Shown: one piece after another, positions 7,723 through 17,152 of the stretch
Layout: each line of letters starts with the position of its first letter
Numbering within the stretch: the first letter of the stretch is position 1
Made by a program: the position numbers and the translations under genes
Notes under the pieces: generated by a model
Database searches by the model: none
Told to the model about the DNA's origin: nothing
What the model saw: only the letters and a program-made list of their open reading frames with translations
NCBI GenBank assembly: GCA_947089915.1
Contig: CAMUMB010000005.1
Span: 1 to 45,827, forward strand
Source: an uncultured Caryophanales bacterium
GTDB taxonomy: Bacteria > Bacillota_I > Bacilli_A > RF39 > UBA660
Direction: 5' to 3'
DNA: 45,827 bases

Positions 7723-9918
7723 CTATCCTAATAGATATACATATCCATTAAAAGTATACACATCTCCACTATTATTTGTATGTCGTTTTATATAATCTAT
7801 TGACCTAGTAACTGTTTGATAACCAACGGTTGACCATGATGAGCTATTCCAACTACCGCTTTTCCAACCTTCTGATATCGTTACAGTACCATCAGCATTG
7901 ACAGATTCAATAATAGCAACATGCCCACACGCAGGACTACAAGCATTTAATCCACCTGACCATGACACAATAGCACCAGCGCGTGGTTGATTTACATCTT
8001 GTGATTTTGCAAATATAGTACCATCTGGACTGCGATACCATGCCTCTCCATTTCCTAATGTACTCTTGATAGAATTTATTGCTCTTTGTTTTAAATCATC
8101 TGGCATATTAGAATAATATAATATCTCCTGTGCTCTATTTTTTGCATACCATACACATTGTCCTGTTAAATGTCCAATGTTTGGATAAAATCCGCTATTT
8201 ATTAAATCCGTTGCATTCGAATGAAGTGGCGCGGTACTTGTATATCTTGTTCCTTGTATCATGCCACTTGCTGATCCACTTGTCACCGTTAAATTAGAAA
8301 TTGTAACTCCATCGGAATAGAAGAAATCTAAAATTTCACGATAATTTTTTCCAGAAAATGCCATATCTGCAGCAGCAATTTGACTCATTCCATTTCCATG
8401 ACCACCTGCCACACGGCCTAAATATTCATCTGTAATCGTAACTTGATGTTTTTCGCCACTTGGCAATTTTGTATAAGTACAAGTATTTTGTCCTTTGCAG
8501 GCCCACGAATCATATTGTGACGAGAAAACCTTACCAGAACTATCCACTAAAATTTGTCCAGCTGTAGCACTAGCTGCTTCTCTTGCGGTAGCATTAATAT
8601 TTGAAGTGAAGTTTTGTCGATAAGAGCTACTTTCGATGGAACGCTGGCAATAATTGGTACTATTTAATACATAAGTTCTTGCTACAACAGCTAATGCCTT
8701 TTTTGACTCTATTGGGAAATCTTCATACATCTCGGCAGCTATGACACCTGCCACATAATCTTCCAAAGAATAGGTCCCAATAATATTATTATTTTGATCT
8801 ACTACAGTAACACCAGAGCACTCTGTATAAATGATATTGCCACCCGAGTTGATTCCAATATCGTTAGTCTCTTCTATCATTTTCTCATAAATAGTTGCCT
8901 TTTCTTCATAGGATAGACCAATACCTAAATCTTCACGAAATTGATCAATATATCCACCAACTCGAATGATTTCTTCTTTAAAATTATCTAAAGGTATACT
9001 TTTACAAAACGTATCATCTTCCAAGTCATCCTCTGATTCATCATTGCTTGTAAGCATTGATTCTACCAAATAATCCATTTCTTCTAAATAATGATTAAAT
9101 AATTCATTATTCACAACTTCTGAAGACAAAAGTTCATCTGTAGATCTATTATAAAACATTACGCCTATTAAAGCCAAAGTATTTGTCGGCTCTAAGGAAT
9201 TGCATCCACTGGTTTCTTGTAATCTCTTTTCTATTTTATTGCGAAATTGAAAAAAGAAATTATAGGCAATACAATCATCGGTATCATCACACCAACCGCC
9301 ACGTCTCAAATACTTCATTAAATTTTCTTTAGAGCCTTCATTCGTTTCTACCACCCCATAAGAAAGATAGGTTGCCATCTCATTGAGGCCATTCTCATCT
9401 TTTCCATCACCCAAGGGTACAATTATGATCAGAATAAAGAAGATAATGATGACAAATGGGAAAACACCAAAAATAAGCCTAGAAAGAATTGGATTATCTG
9501 TAATATACTTTGGAAAGATTCCTGTAAATTCTAGAATTCTTTGGGATAATGTTTTAGGCATAATCCCATTCATTAAATTTAAAACACCCTCATTTTCCGT
9601 TTCTTTTTGTTCTTCTTCTGCCGTGCCCTCAAATTGACCTTCTTCATTCTCACTTTGATTTAGAATATTTTCATCATGATTTTGATTGAAAGCTTCTCCA
9701 TCTTCTTGCATATTACCTATAGGCAAAATTGCATTTCGATGTTGATTTAGGGTATTTTGCAATCTTGTTTCAGTATCATCATGTTGTGAAAAAGGAGTTT
9801 GGAAAGATTGATGATGATTTCGTACTTGCGCAAGTGGATTATTGCCATCTTCAGAAGACAACTCAAGAGCTACCTTCTGTAGCTCTTTCTCTTTTCTATT
9901 TTGCTCTTCTTGATTCAT
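7723..9918 (-). CDS. Membrane-anchored SpoIID + CHAP bifunctional cell-wall enzyme
   Basis: 731 aa. A Gln/Asn/Glu-rich cytoplasmic region (1-140) is followed by one membrane helix (about 149-169) and an extracellular part. Residues about 375-540 match SpoIID/LytB transglycosylases: YSLEDYVAGVIAAEM with the candidate catalytic Glu396, ALAVVARTYVL, and GGHGNGMSQ with His507. Residues about 575-731 form a CHAP amidase/endopeptidase: GQCVWYA with Cys588 and ACGHVAII with His666. Conjugative systems need a wall hydrolase of the VirB1 or Tn916 Orf14 kind. Here the usual lysozyme plus NlpC/P60 pair is replaced by SpoIID plus CHAP. The region from 171 to 370, with several cysteines, is unassigned. 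The position inside the T4SS-like operon supports local opening of the wall for the channel. Confidence 0.9.
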   Translation of the reverse strand: MNQEEQNRKEKELQKVALELSSEDGNNPLAQVRNHHQSFQTPFSQHDDTETRLQNTLNQHRNAILPIGNMQEDGEAFNQNHDENILNQSENEEGQFEGTAEEEQKETENEGVLNLMNGIMPKTLSQRILEFTGIFPKYITDNPILSRLIFGVFPFVIIIFFILIIIVPLGDGKDENGLNEMATYLSYGVVETNEGSKENLMKYLRRGGWCDDTDDCIAYNFFFQFRNKIEKRLQETSGCNSLEPTNTLALIGVMFYNRSTDELLSSEVVNNELFNHYLEEMDYLVESMLTSNDESEDDLEDDTFCKSIPLDNFKEEIIRVGGYIDQFREDLGIGLSYEEKATIYEKMIEETNDIGINSGGNIIYTECSGVTVVDQNNNIIGTYSLEDYVAGVIAAEMYEDFPIESKKALAVVARTYVLNSTNYCQRSIESSSYRQNFTSNINATAREAASATAGQILVDSSGKVFSSQYDSWACKGQNTCTYTKLPSGEKHQVTITDEYLGRVAGGHGNGMSQIAAADMAFSGKNYREILDFFYSDGVTISNLTVTSGSASGMIQGTRYTSTAPLHSNATDLINSGFYPNIGHLTGQCVWYAKNRAQEILYYSNMPDDLKQRAINSIKSTLGNGEAWYRSPDGTIFAKSQDVNQPRAGAIVSWSGGLNACSPACGHVAIIESVNADGTVTISEGWKSGSWNSSSWSTVGYQTVTRSIDYIKRHTNNSGDVYTFNGYVYLLG

Positions 9919-9944
9919 GGTACCACCACCAAACTATTTATTTC

Positions 9945-11729
9945 TTAAAATCCACCGCCACTACCAAAGGAATCTAATTCTTGTTCTGTTGCGATAATAC
10001 TAATTTGCATTCTTCTACTACCGCAAACAAATAATGCATCTCCCTGATTGTAACGTTTAATATTTTCTTTTTCATTGTCGTTTAAGTCAATCAATTTTGA
10101 CAAATCTTCAACTGCTTGTTTTTTTAGCCCCATTACTAAGTAATAAGAAGCGTTATCAAAGATTGCTTTTCCTTGTGTGATCACACTTGGATCACTAAAG
10201 TCACTTGGTTGTTGTGTAATAATAATTGTTCCCGTATTATATTTTCTAGATCTTCTTTGAATTTGGGCTAAGAAATCAGCTCCTAATGTATTATTCCCAG
10301 AAAGTAAAACATGCGCTTCATCTACCATTAATACGGTATTAACTCTTTTGTCTAAAGTAAGCCCCCAAGCATATTTTAAAATATTGAAAAATAGTGCATT
10401 TCTGATATTAGAGTCTGCATTCATTAATTCACGGATATTGAATACAATAAAATTACTTTGTGGAGCAATTGTTGTATGCCCATCAAAATAATACTTCAAT
10501 TCTTTTACAATTGGACGAATTTTTAACTCTAATTTTTCCATGATATCCTTTTCATGAGTAGGCTCTGTCATAGAAGCTAGGCGACCCTTTATCGTTGCAT
10601 ATACATCTTTGAATGTTGGATAGTCTTCTGAACGGAGATTCGTAAAATCAGATTCAAACCCAATGCTAAAACGTTTATACGTCTCTTGTACGACTTCACT
10701 AAACATATTGAGTACATCTTCTTCAATTTTTGGATCATAATATTTCATAAATGCTTTAATACTTTGTAATGTTCTTGTCAGTACAGTATAGCCAAGTCCA
10801 CTAGCTGCTTCTTCATCATCCGCATCAATAATCACTTCAAGTGGATTTACCATACCATACTCTCCACCTTTTCCAAGGTCGATAAAGTCTCCTCCATAAC
10901 GAGTAGTCATTTCTTCTAACTCTCCTTCTGGATCAATAATCACTAATTGACAATTGTTACGAATATGAGTCCTTAACATCAATTTGGCAGCAGTTGATTT
11001 CCCACTTCCAGAGGTTCCTAGGATAATTAGGTTTGCATTATTTCGATTATGTTCTTTACGAATTTGATATAAGAACTGATTGAATAATATAACTCCTCCT
11101 GAAAAATCGACTCCAAGCAGGGTAGATAAACCAGGGTCTTTGATACTATCAAAGATAAAAGGATACATTGCAGCAATTGTAGGGGCAGGAATTGGTGTTC
11201 CAATGCGAGATTCAATATCTTGTTTAGGAAAAATTGGTAATATCGATTTTAATACTTTTTCCTGTTCAAATCTTAATGGGAAAGCGCGCATTTCCATTGC
11301 CTCTAAATAACTTCTGACCTGTAATTTTTTGCTCGTTAATTCATCTTCGCTATCAGCAGTAATCATAACATGCATTTGAAAGTCGTATATTTTTGCCTGT
11401 GTTGCTGCCAATTGGGAGATAAATTGTTCTAATGATTCATAGTCCTGACGAATTCTTTCTTGTAAGGTACGATCATTGGAATCTTGATATCTCTGCTTTA
11501 AATCGGCAATTTCTTTATTTAGCATTTTACTAATGACACTAAAAGGTAGTGGAATATGTTTAATGACTACTTTAATTCCTGACATACTTGTTAAAGAAGA
11601 AAGATATCCAGGTTGGATGTATTTTGGATAAGATACAACGGTTAATATGGTTGCATATTTATCACTAATAATAAAAGAATTGGATTTAAATTCAAGCCCC
11701 TTTGGAGCAATTTGACTCTTTACATCCAT
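9945..11729 (-). CDS. VirB4-type ATPase, main part with motor domain
   Basis: 594 aa. It begins with DVKSQIAPKGLEF, the boundary that in single-chain Gram-positive VirB4 proteins leads into the linker before the motor. Walker A GTSGSGKST is at 238-246, with Walker B TVLMVDEAHVLL about 466-477 and the GTIIITQQPSDF block after it. VirB4 powers assembly of type IV secretion systems at the inner face of the membrane. The missing N-terminal domain is encoded by the preceding gene, which ends in a TAATG overlap with this start; GGTGGTGG in front can serve as ribosome site. Together the two pieces total 777 residues, near the size of a whole VirB4. Confidence 0.93.
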   Translation of the reverse strand: MDVKSQIAPKGLEFKSNSFIISDKYATILTVVSYPKYIQPGYLSSLTSMSGIKVVIKHIPLPFSVISKMLNKEIADLKQRYQDSNDRTLQERIRQDYESLEQFISQLAATQAKIYDFQMHVMITADSEDELTSKKLQVRSYLEAMEMRAFPLRFEQEKVLKSILPIFPKQDIESRIGTPIPAPTIAAMYPFIFDSIKDPGLSTLLGVDFSGGVILFNQFLYQIRKEHNRNNANLIILGTSGSGKSTAAKLMLRTHIRNNCQLVIIDPEGELEEMTTRYGGDFIDLGKGGEYGMVNPLEVIIDADDEEAASGLGYTVLTRTLQSIKAFMKYYDPKIEEDVLNMFSEVVQETYKRFSIGFESDFTNLRSEDYPTFKDVYATIKGRLASMTEPTHEKDIMEKLELKIRPIVKELKYYFDGHTTIAPQSNFIVFNIRELMNADSNIRNALFFNILKYAWGLTLDKRVNTVLMVDEAHVLLSGNNTLGADFLAQIQRRSRKYNTGTIIITQQPSDFSDPSVITQGKAIFDNASYYLVMGLKKQAVEDLSKLIDLNDNEKENIKRYNQGDALFVCGSRRMQISIIATEQELDSFGSGGGF

Positions 11730-12280
11730 TATGCCACCACCGTTCCAAACGTCGTTGCTTGTCCACCATTTAAGAAATTATCAAGTACAATTCGTAAGTC
11801 ATCATTACTCACCTGATGTGTATTTAACCCAGCACTAGCGAATGCATTAATCAAACTACGAATTCTTTTGGAGATAACCTCATTATTTGATTCCTTAAAT
11901 AATAGAAAGTATTCTGTATCTACAATATTGTTATTCATAAATAAATTGGCTTTATTGATATCTTCCATAATCAATTTTCTTTTTACTTGATCATTTACTG
12001 AATTAAATAACAACTGTAATTGTGATAAATATACATTGATATCTACTGGACGATCCGCAGCAATAATCCAAAATTCATAATCAATTAAATTGTATACATT
12101 TTTTAAATTATTAATGATTGCTGTTTGTGTTTCATAATCTGCGATGAAAATATTTCTTGGCATGATTTTAATTCCACTTACTTTTTCATTGTTATCTAAA
12201 ATAATCATACCATTTGTAATACTTTTCACTGGAACAAATTGTTCTGTATATTTATTTCTTATCTTCTTGTTTTTCTTCAT
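11729..12280 (-). CDS. VirB4 N-terminal domain as a separate protein
   Basis: 183 aa that correspond to the N-terminal domain of VirB4/TraE ATPases (start NKYTEQFVPVKSITNG, then GIKIMPRNIFIADYETQ). No P-loop is present. Its stop overlaps the start of the motor-domain gene as TAATG, which suggests translational coupling and a two-polypeptide VirB4. A single missing base could equally have split one gene; see the finding. Its first 29 bases overlap the end of the PrgI gene, a compact arrangement common in conjugation operons. Confidence 0.8.
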   Translation of the reverse strand: MKKNKKIRNKYTEQFVPVKSITNGMIILDNNEKVSGIKIMPRNIFIADYETQTAIINNLKNVYNLIDYEFWIIAADRPVDINVYLSQLQLLFNSVNDQVKRKLIMEDINKANLFMNNNIVDTEYFLLFKESNNEVISKRIRSLINAFASAGLNTHQVSNDDLRIVLDNFLNGGQATTFGTVVA

Positions 12281-12572
12281 CTAGTATGCACCAACCCTTC
12301 CATACAAATTTTTGTCTTGTTGTAAAGAAATTCCAAACCCCTATTATAACTGTTAGCACATTGTGATAATTGGGAACTGGAAAAACCAAAAACCCTGTTA
12401 TCACTGCTGGCGCAATAGCAATAAAAGCCATTGCCGTATTTGCAATTGGAAGTATCATCATGAGAAGTAATGTAACTCCTACTCCACTTCCAAATAATAT
12501 GAGATCAAATGGGTAAAATAACCCAAATATCATCATTGATTTTTTTGAATTTGCTGGTATCAAAAAATTCAT
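12252..12572 (-). CDS. PrgI family (VirB3-like) membrane protein
   Basis: 106 aa with two to three hydrophobic segments (about 15-35, 36-52 and 54-68) and a short Lys/Glu-rich tail. The start NFLIPANSKKSMMIFGLFYPFDLI and the position directly before VirB4 fit the PrgI family, the Gram-positive counterpart of VirB3, an inner-membrane channel component that works with VirB4. It overlaps the VirB4 N-terminal gene by 29 bases. Confidence 0.8.
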   Translation of the reverse strand: MNFLIPANSKKSMMIFGLFYPFDLILFGSGVGVTLLLMMILPIANTAMAFIAIAPAVITGFLVFPVPNYHNVLTVIIGVWNFFTTRQKFVWKGWCILDEEKQEDKK

Positions 12573-12589
12573 TTATCCATCCCCTTTTA

Positions 12590-14515
12590 TTAGCTATTAG
12601 ATTTTTTCGAATCTTCTTTTTTATACAATGCTTGCCTTTTTTGATAATCAGAAATGCTCTTGCTAATTTTATTGTTTTCTGCTTGTAGCCTAATGTATTG
12701 TAGTGCGTCATCATGAGCCAATGGATCAATATCTCCAAAAGGCTTTGTACTTTCATCAGCAAACATTTTTCTAAGATCAGTTTCTGTAAAGGCTGTTTTT
12801 GTTATGTTAGTAGAAGAATCCGTCCAAGAAATTTTATTGTTATTTTCATCTTTAAATACATAGTTTCCATGTTCATCTACACTTGCAGATGCAAATTTAG
12901 ATAAATTCGTAGCATCTAGTTTAGATGTATATGCTCGCATTTCATAAGCACGATTGGACAAGGCTGTTTGCAAACCTGAAATTGTATTACTAATCGATAT
13001 ATCTCTGTTTTTTGCTTCAGTTTTAATTCCAGCATATCCCTTTAATGAATCTTGAATTCTTGTTCCTAAATTATAATCTGCATCCTGCCTTTTATCCCTT
13101 GTATCACGATTATCTACTGACTTTTTCAGTCCAGGCATAACACCTTTTTTTAATGAATCGTTTTTATAAGCACCTTGTGCACTGTGGATTGCTGCACTAA
13201 TTCCTCCTGCACCTATACCTAATACAGTTCCTACAGCTCTGACAGTTCCTCTTTTGCCACTGCTTTCACCCATAAGAGCTTTTTTCCATCCATCTTTTTT
13301 TGCATTCGATAGTAGCGCTGCAGTATTAGCGGCAATTCCCATTCCGGCTCCTGTAGCTAAAGCTACACCACCTTTCATAACGCCTGTTACTGCTTTTCCG
13401 CCTAAAGCTTGATCTCTAATTTTTTTCATTGGATTTAATGTTAAGTCCCCACTCATCTTAATTCCTAATATATTCTCAATTAATTTTGGAAGTTGTTTTG
13501 CAAATATCAATGCCCCAATGATAAGGAGTAAATCTACCCAAAATTTGTATTTTATTGGTTCTCCATCAATAGTTGCAAGACTTTCTTGACTTACCAGTAC
13601 ACCAATTACATATACCGCAAAAAATAAAGCTAATAAACGAACAAATAAATCTGCCCAAGTTTTTCCAACTTCTTTTACCCATTTCTTGAACATCCCATCT
13701 TTTCCTGATTTTGGATCTACATAGGAAATAATGGGTACTGGAGCTATTATTTGTAAAAAGGCCAGTTTTAATGCCCGTACTGCAACATCAAAACAGAATG
13801 AAACCAGAATTAATAAAACAACAATTCCTACCAATGAAGATATAAAAAATTTATAATCAATTACATAAGTATCCTTCATACCATTCGGGGCACTATTATA
13901 AATACCACCAACCAAATACTTTGATACACCTCCAAGATTTCCTATATCTGTACCAATAGAACAGTATTTATTAAGTTCGGCATCATCTCGCCCTGCTTCT
14001 GGTTGAAAAAATGGTCGAAATATCAATATAGAAATAAAGTCCCCATCGCTCGCTGCCATTGCCATATTATTAGCTGAACATTTATCTGATATTAGGTAAT
14101 AATTTTCTACTCCTAAATCTCCTTCTGTTCCTAAAACAAACTTAGGAATTAGGTCTTCTCTTAAGATAGCACTCTGTGCCTTATATAGCTTGTCAAATGC
14201 AGTTGGAGTTATAATAATCATTACAAGTACCAAAAGAACGTTTAACACTATTTTATGTGCACCTTTTGCCTTATCAGTTATCTGATCTGGATTTACAATA
14301 TAAGTAATAAAGGAGAAGGCTACTTTAAACAACATAATAAGCCCCAATAATGTATATATTTTACTAGAAAACTCTCGAATAGAGTCGGTGCTAAAAACAG
14401 ACACTCTAGATATTTGTTGCAGTATTTCGTAAACCGTAGAAATCAGCGAAAAAACTGTACGATCGATTGCAGCACACAAACCACGCACAGCATCATTAAA
14501 CCATGATTCTGTCAT
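12590..14515 (-). CDS. VirB6/TrbL-type polytopic channel protein
   Basis: 641 aa. The N-terminal 410 residues hold about six to seven membrane segments, including the VLNVLLVLVMIIITPTAF and LVGIVVLLILVSFCF blocks and the ALKLAFLQIIAPVPIISYVDP motif typical of TrbL/VirB6-like proteins of Gram-positive conjugation systems. A Gly/Ala-rich segment (GGVALATGAGMGIAANTAAL) precedes a hydrophilic C-terminal tail of about 220 residues that is probably cytoplasmic. VirB6 proteins line the membrane channel. A GGGAGGTG site precedes the ATG, and the gene follows the secreted VirB2-related protein by about 15 bases. Confidence 0.87.
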   Translation of the reverse strand: MTESWFNDAVRGLCAAIDRTVFSLISTVYEILQQISRVSVFSTDSIREFSSKIYTLLGLIMLFKVAFSFITYIVNPDQITDKAKGAHKIVLNVLLVLVMIIITPTAFDKLYKAQSAILREDLIPKFVLGTEGDLGVENYYLISDKCSANNMAMAASDGDFISILIFRPFFQPEAGRDDAELNKYCSIGTDIGNLGGVSKYLVGGIYNSAPNGMKDTYVIDYKFFISSLVGIVVLLILVSFCFDVAVRALKLAFLQIIAPVPIISYVDPKSGKDGMFKKWVKEVGKTWADLFVRLLALFFAVYVIGVLVSQESLATIDGEPIKYKFWVDLLLIIGALIFAKQLPKLIENILGIKMSGDLTLNPMKKIRDQALGGKAVTGVMKGGVALATGAGMGIAANTAALLSNAKKDGWKKALMGESSGKRGTVRAVGTVLGIGAGGISAAIHSAQGAYKNDSLKKGVMPGLKKSVDNRDTRDKRQDADYNLGTRIQDSLKGYAGIKTEAKNRDISISNTISGLQTALSNRAYEMRAYTSKLDATNLSKFASASVDEHGNYVFKDENNNKISWTDSSTNITKTAFTETDLRKMFADESTKPFGDIDPLAHDDALQYIRLQAENNKISKSISDYQKRQALYKKEDSKKSNS

Positions 14516-14530
14516 TTATTTGCACCTCCC

Positions 14531-15589
14531 TTAGAATAATGAGCAAAATAAGTCATTTCGTTCAATTCCGTATGGAACCAACACCCCACTCATATCAATA
14601 ATAAATGTTAGTAGCATTGGCAAGAATATAATAGTAGCCCCAATTAAGAGTCTTTTTACAAATTTTGACCCTGCTGCTTTAAAATTTTTGTCTTCACCAG
14701 ATAATACAATCCCAGTAAAATCAATAATAGTTAGTATAACAATAATAATTGGAATGGCAAGCTGAATCAAATCTATTGCTGCTTTGATCATATCACCCAA
14801 TTCCTCTCCTAGAATTGCACATTTTTTTGCATTTTCTATATTATCATTACCTGAGATATCAATTGGATCCGTTGATGTTCCTAACTCACTTGCTGATGTA
14901 ATTGAGCCTAATAAGTTTAATTGTGTCAATCCTCCATTATTATTGTTCAAATAAAAGTTCCATATATTACTTCTTGTTTGATCTGTCACATATAACTGTG
15001 CAGGACATGCATTGTTTAAATCTTGAACCGTAAAATTGGAATTGGCTGTTATATTATCTTCATCCTTGTTTAAATTTGTATTAACTGTATACGAATATTT
15101 TGTTTGAATTTTTATCTCAGTATTATTAAAATACATAAATACATCCCCATAATTGCATTTATGCGTATATTTATCATTAAAATCATCACGCGTATAAGTT
15201 GCGGATTTACTACTTACAAGTGAAAATTTTTCTGAATCTCCACTAGATATAGTAGCATAATATGAATAATAAGGAAAACTATTATTTATTGTTCTTGTTC
15301 TATAGATATTTTGAAGACAAGATAATTTATTGTCAGTAGTCAAAAAATTATAATAAGATAAATAAAACTCATGTTTTCCTACAGAACTACGAGATCTGCC
15401 TGTCCCTGTACTGTTTCCAGAAATTTCCTCAAGTTCTAATTCATAATTACTATTAAGTTTTACATGTACTTCACTATTACCTGCCTTATACACGCATACT
15501 GCAGAGGTATCAAGTGCCCTTATTTCCCCCACATTACAAATAAATAATAAAATGGATAAAAGAAATATATTTCTTAATGTTTTTTGCAT
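14531..15589 (-). CDS. Secreted-domain protein with VirB2-like C-terminal helices
   Basis: 352 aa. A signal peptide (about 1-25) is followed by an extracellular region of about 240 residues, rich in Ser, Thr, Asn and Tyr with scattered Cys, and then two membrane helices at about 270-345. The helical module (IPIIIVILTIIDFTGIV, then SGEDKNFKAAGSKFVKRLL) aligns by eye with the downstream 113-aa VirB2-like protein. This looks like a VirB2-type module carrying a large surface domain. It could be a minor pilin, a channel cap or an adhesin. It is the gene immediately before VirB6 in transcription order. Confidence 0.75.
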   Translation of the reverse strand: MQKTLRNIFLLSILLFICNVGEIRALDTSAVCVYKAGNSEVHVKLNSNYELELEEISGNSTGTGRSRSSVGKHEFYLSYYNFLTTDNKLSCLQNIYRTRTINNSFPYYSYYATISSGDSEKFSLVSSKSATYTRDDFNDKYTHKCNYGDVFMYFNNTEIKIQTKYSYTVNTNLNKDEDNITANSNFTVQDLNNACPAQLYVTDQTRSNIWNFYLNNNNGGLTQLNLLGSITSASELGTSTDPIDISGNDNIENAKKCAILGEELGDMIKAAIDLIQLAIPIIIVILTIIDFTGIVLSGEDKNFKAAGSKFVKRLLIGATIIFLPMLLTFIIDMSGVLVPYGIERNDLFCSLF

Positions 15590-15696
15590 ATAATCACCTA
15601 AACTTAAATTTTCACAAATACATTATAACATAAAAAAAAATAATAAGAAATATAATCTTATTACTTTTGGCTTTTTTATTAATATTATTTACTGGT

Positions 15697-16038
15697 TTAT
15701 TTACATGCACTATAGTCATTAATAAAACAGTTTAAACAACTTGCCTCACCAGAGTTGTTTTTATCTAATACACCAAATATCCATTGTACGATTGCAAAGA
15801 TAAAGAAAATCAATACTGCATATAATACTCTTTTAATTAATTTCGTTTGAGCACCTTTCATTTCTTTTTCATCATTAGACATAACAGCTTTTCCTAAATC
15901 AATCATACCAAAAACGACTAATAAAATTGGAACTCCAATTTTAATAATATTTACTACCGTATTAACAGTTTGAGGAATAATTTCATCAATTGATCCTGAT
16001 AATCCATTACATTTAATCAAATCTAATACTTCTAACAT
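15697..16038 (-). CDS. VirB2/TrbC-like two-helix protein (putative T4SS pilin)
   Basis: 113 aa from the ATG at 16038, which has a textbook AGGAGG site 7 bases upstream; an upstream ATG at 16071 lacks this. Two membrane helices (about 36-54 and 76-98) flank a charged loop (SNDEKEMKGAQTKLIKR), the plan of VirB2/TrbC pilins and of small channel proteins in Gram-positive conjugation loci. Cysteines near both ends might form disulfides. It is separated from the next gene by about 100 bases of A/T-rich DNA without a clear terminator. Confidence 0.75.
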   Translation of the reverse strand: MLEVLDLIKCNGLSGSIDEIIPQTVNTVVNIIKIGVPILLVVFGMIDLGKAVMSNDEKEMKGAQTKLIKRVLYAVLIFFIFAIVQWIFGVLDKNNSGEASCLNCFINDYSACK

Positions 16039-16126
16039 TTTAAAACCTCCTATAATTCTTATTTGAAACAAGGAAACTTGCTTCTTTCTTATTCACTATA
16101 CCCTTTTTTCCTTTTTTTGTCAATGT

Positions 16127-17134
16127 TTACTTACTAAATAATCCTAAAATACTATTTTTCTTCTCTTGCTCATCGGTTTTTTGACGTGTAAAGCCTAATC
16201 TTACCAACAACAGATTGAGTGCATGTATACTTTTTTCTCTTTCGTCTAACGGTGGCATATTATAATAGATTTTAGATCCTGACTCATATTCAAAATCAAG
16301 CACATCTTTTGCATTTAATAAACTTTGATTTAAAATAATCTTCTTATTTTTTAGTTCTTTAAATGCATTGCTATTGATTAACATTAACTTATTCAACTTA
16401 ATAATGGATGGTTCTACTAAGTAAAGAACCTCATCACAAAAGCCTTCCGCTTCTTTGCTATCGTTGATATCAATTAATATGGCATTGTAATCTCTATATT
16501 TTGCGATTGCATTCCCAATATCTGTATTTGGAATAGAGATTAACTTCTTATCATTGAAATAGCGAAAATCACTTTTGTTTACTTCTAATGCAATGACAGA
16601 ATAATTTTTCTCTAATTGTTTTACCATCATATAAATTAATGTGGTTGCTCCTGATTGTTTGGTAACATTTTTCACACCAATAATCTTATGTGTCACAACA
16701 GGCTCTGTTACCTCTACATATTTTTCTACTACAACATCTTGCACTTTATTTGCGTCCAATTGATGAATGTGAGCAACATCACGGTAAGTATTAGGATTAT
16801 TGTATAGATACATAATTCCTTCTATGTTTTTCGTAAAATTATAAATTCCCATAGAAATCAATTTTGATAAGTAATCATTTGAACCACTTTCTTCGGAGTC
16901 ATCTAGCAATAGTATTACTTTATCCATATCTAGGGAGATAGATAACCTTTGTAATGTTTTAATATCTTTATAATTTTTAAGAGCTGTAATATCCAAAATC
17001 ATTCTCTGAAAAAAGAAATTTTGAAACTGCGCAATGATATCATCGACAGAAAATTCGCCTTCTAAAGTTTTAATTACATCAATTTCTAATCCTTGTAACA
17101 TTGCTTTTTGTTTATTTGCTATAATTACGTTCAT
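16127..17134 (-). CDS. TadZ/CpaE-like ParA-family protein with eroded P-loop
   Basis: 335 aa. Residues 1-120 resemble an atypical receiver-like domain, as in TadZ/CpaE. Residues 150-320 follow the ParA/MinD fold: IIGVKNVTKQSGATTL is where the deviant Walker A should lie (about 156-165), followed by VIALEV, a later YNAILIDIND strand (Walker B-like) and LVEPSIIKLNKL. The catalytic lysines and glycines of KGGVGKTT are mostly lost, leaving K-x-SGATT, so ATP binding may be weak or absent. TadZ proteins place Tad pili at cell sites. Here the gene lies with the pilin-like genes inside the T4SS-like operon rather than beside tadA, which links the two operons. Confidence 0.72.
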   Translation of the reverse strand: MNVIIANKQKAMLQGLEIDVIKTLEGEFSVDDIIAQFQNFFFQRMILDITALKNYKDIKTLQRLSISLDMDKVILLLDDSEESGSNDYLSKLISMGIYNFTKNIEGIMYLYNNPNTYRDVAHIHQLDANKVQDVVVEKYVEVTEPVVTHKIIGVKNVTKQSGATTLIYMMVKQLEKNYSVIALEVNKSDFRYFNDKKLISIPNTDIGNAIAKYRDYNAILIDINDSKEAEGFCDEVLYLVEPSIIKLNKLMLINSNAFKELKNKKIILNQSLLNAKDVLDFEYESGSKIYYNMPPLDEREKSIHALNLLLVRLGFTRQKTDEQEKKNSILGLFSK

Positions 17135-17152
17135 TAGATTTGTTCCTCCCTT

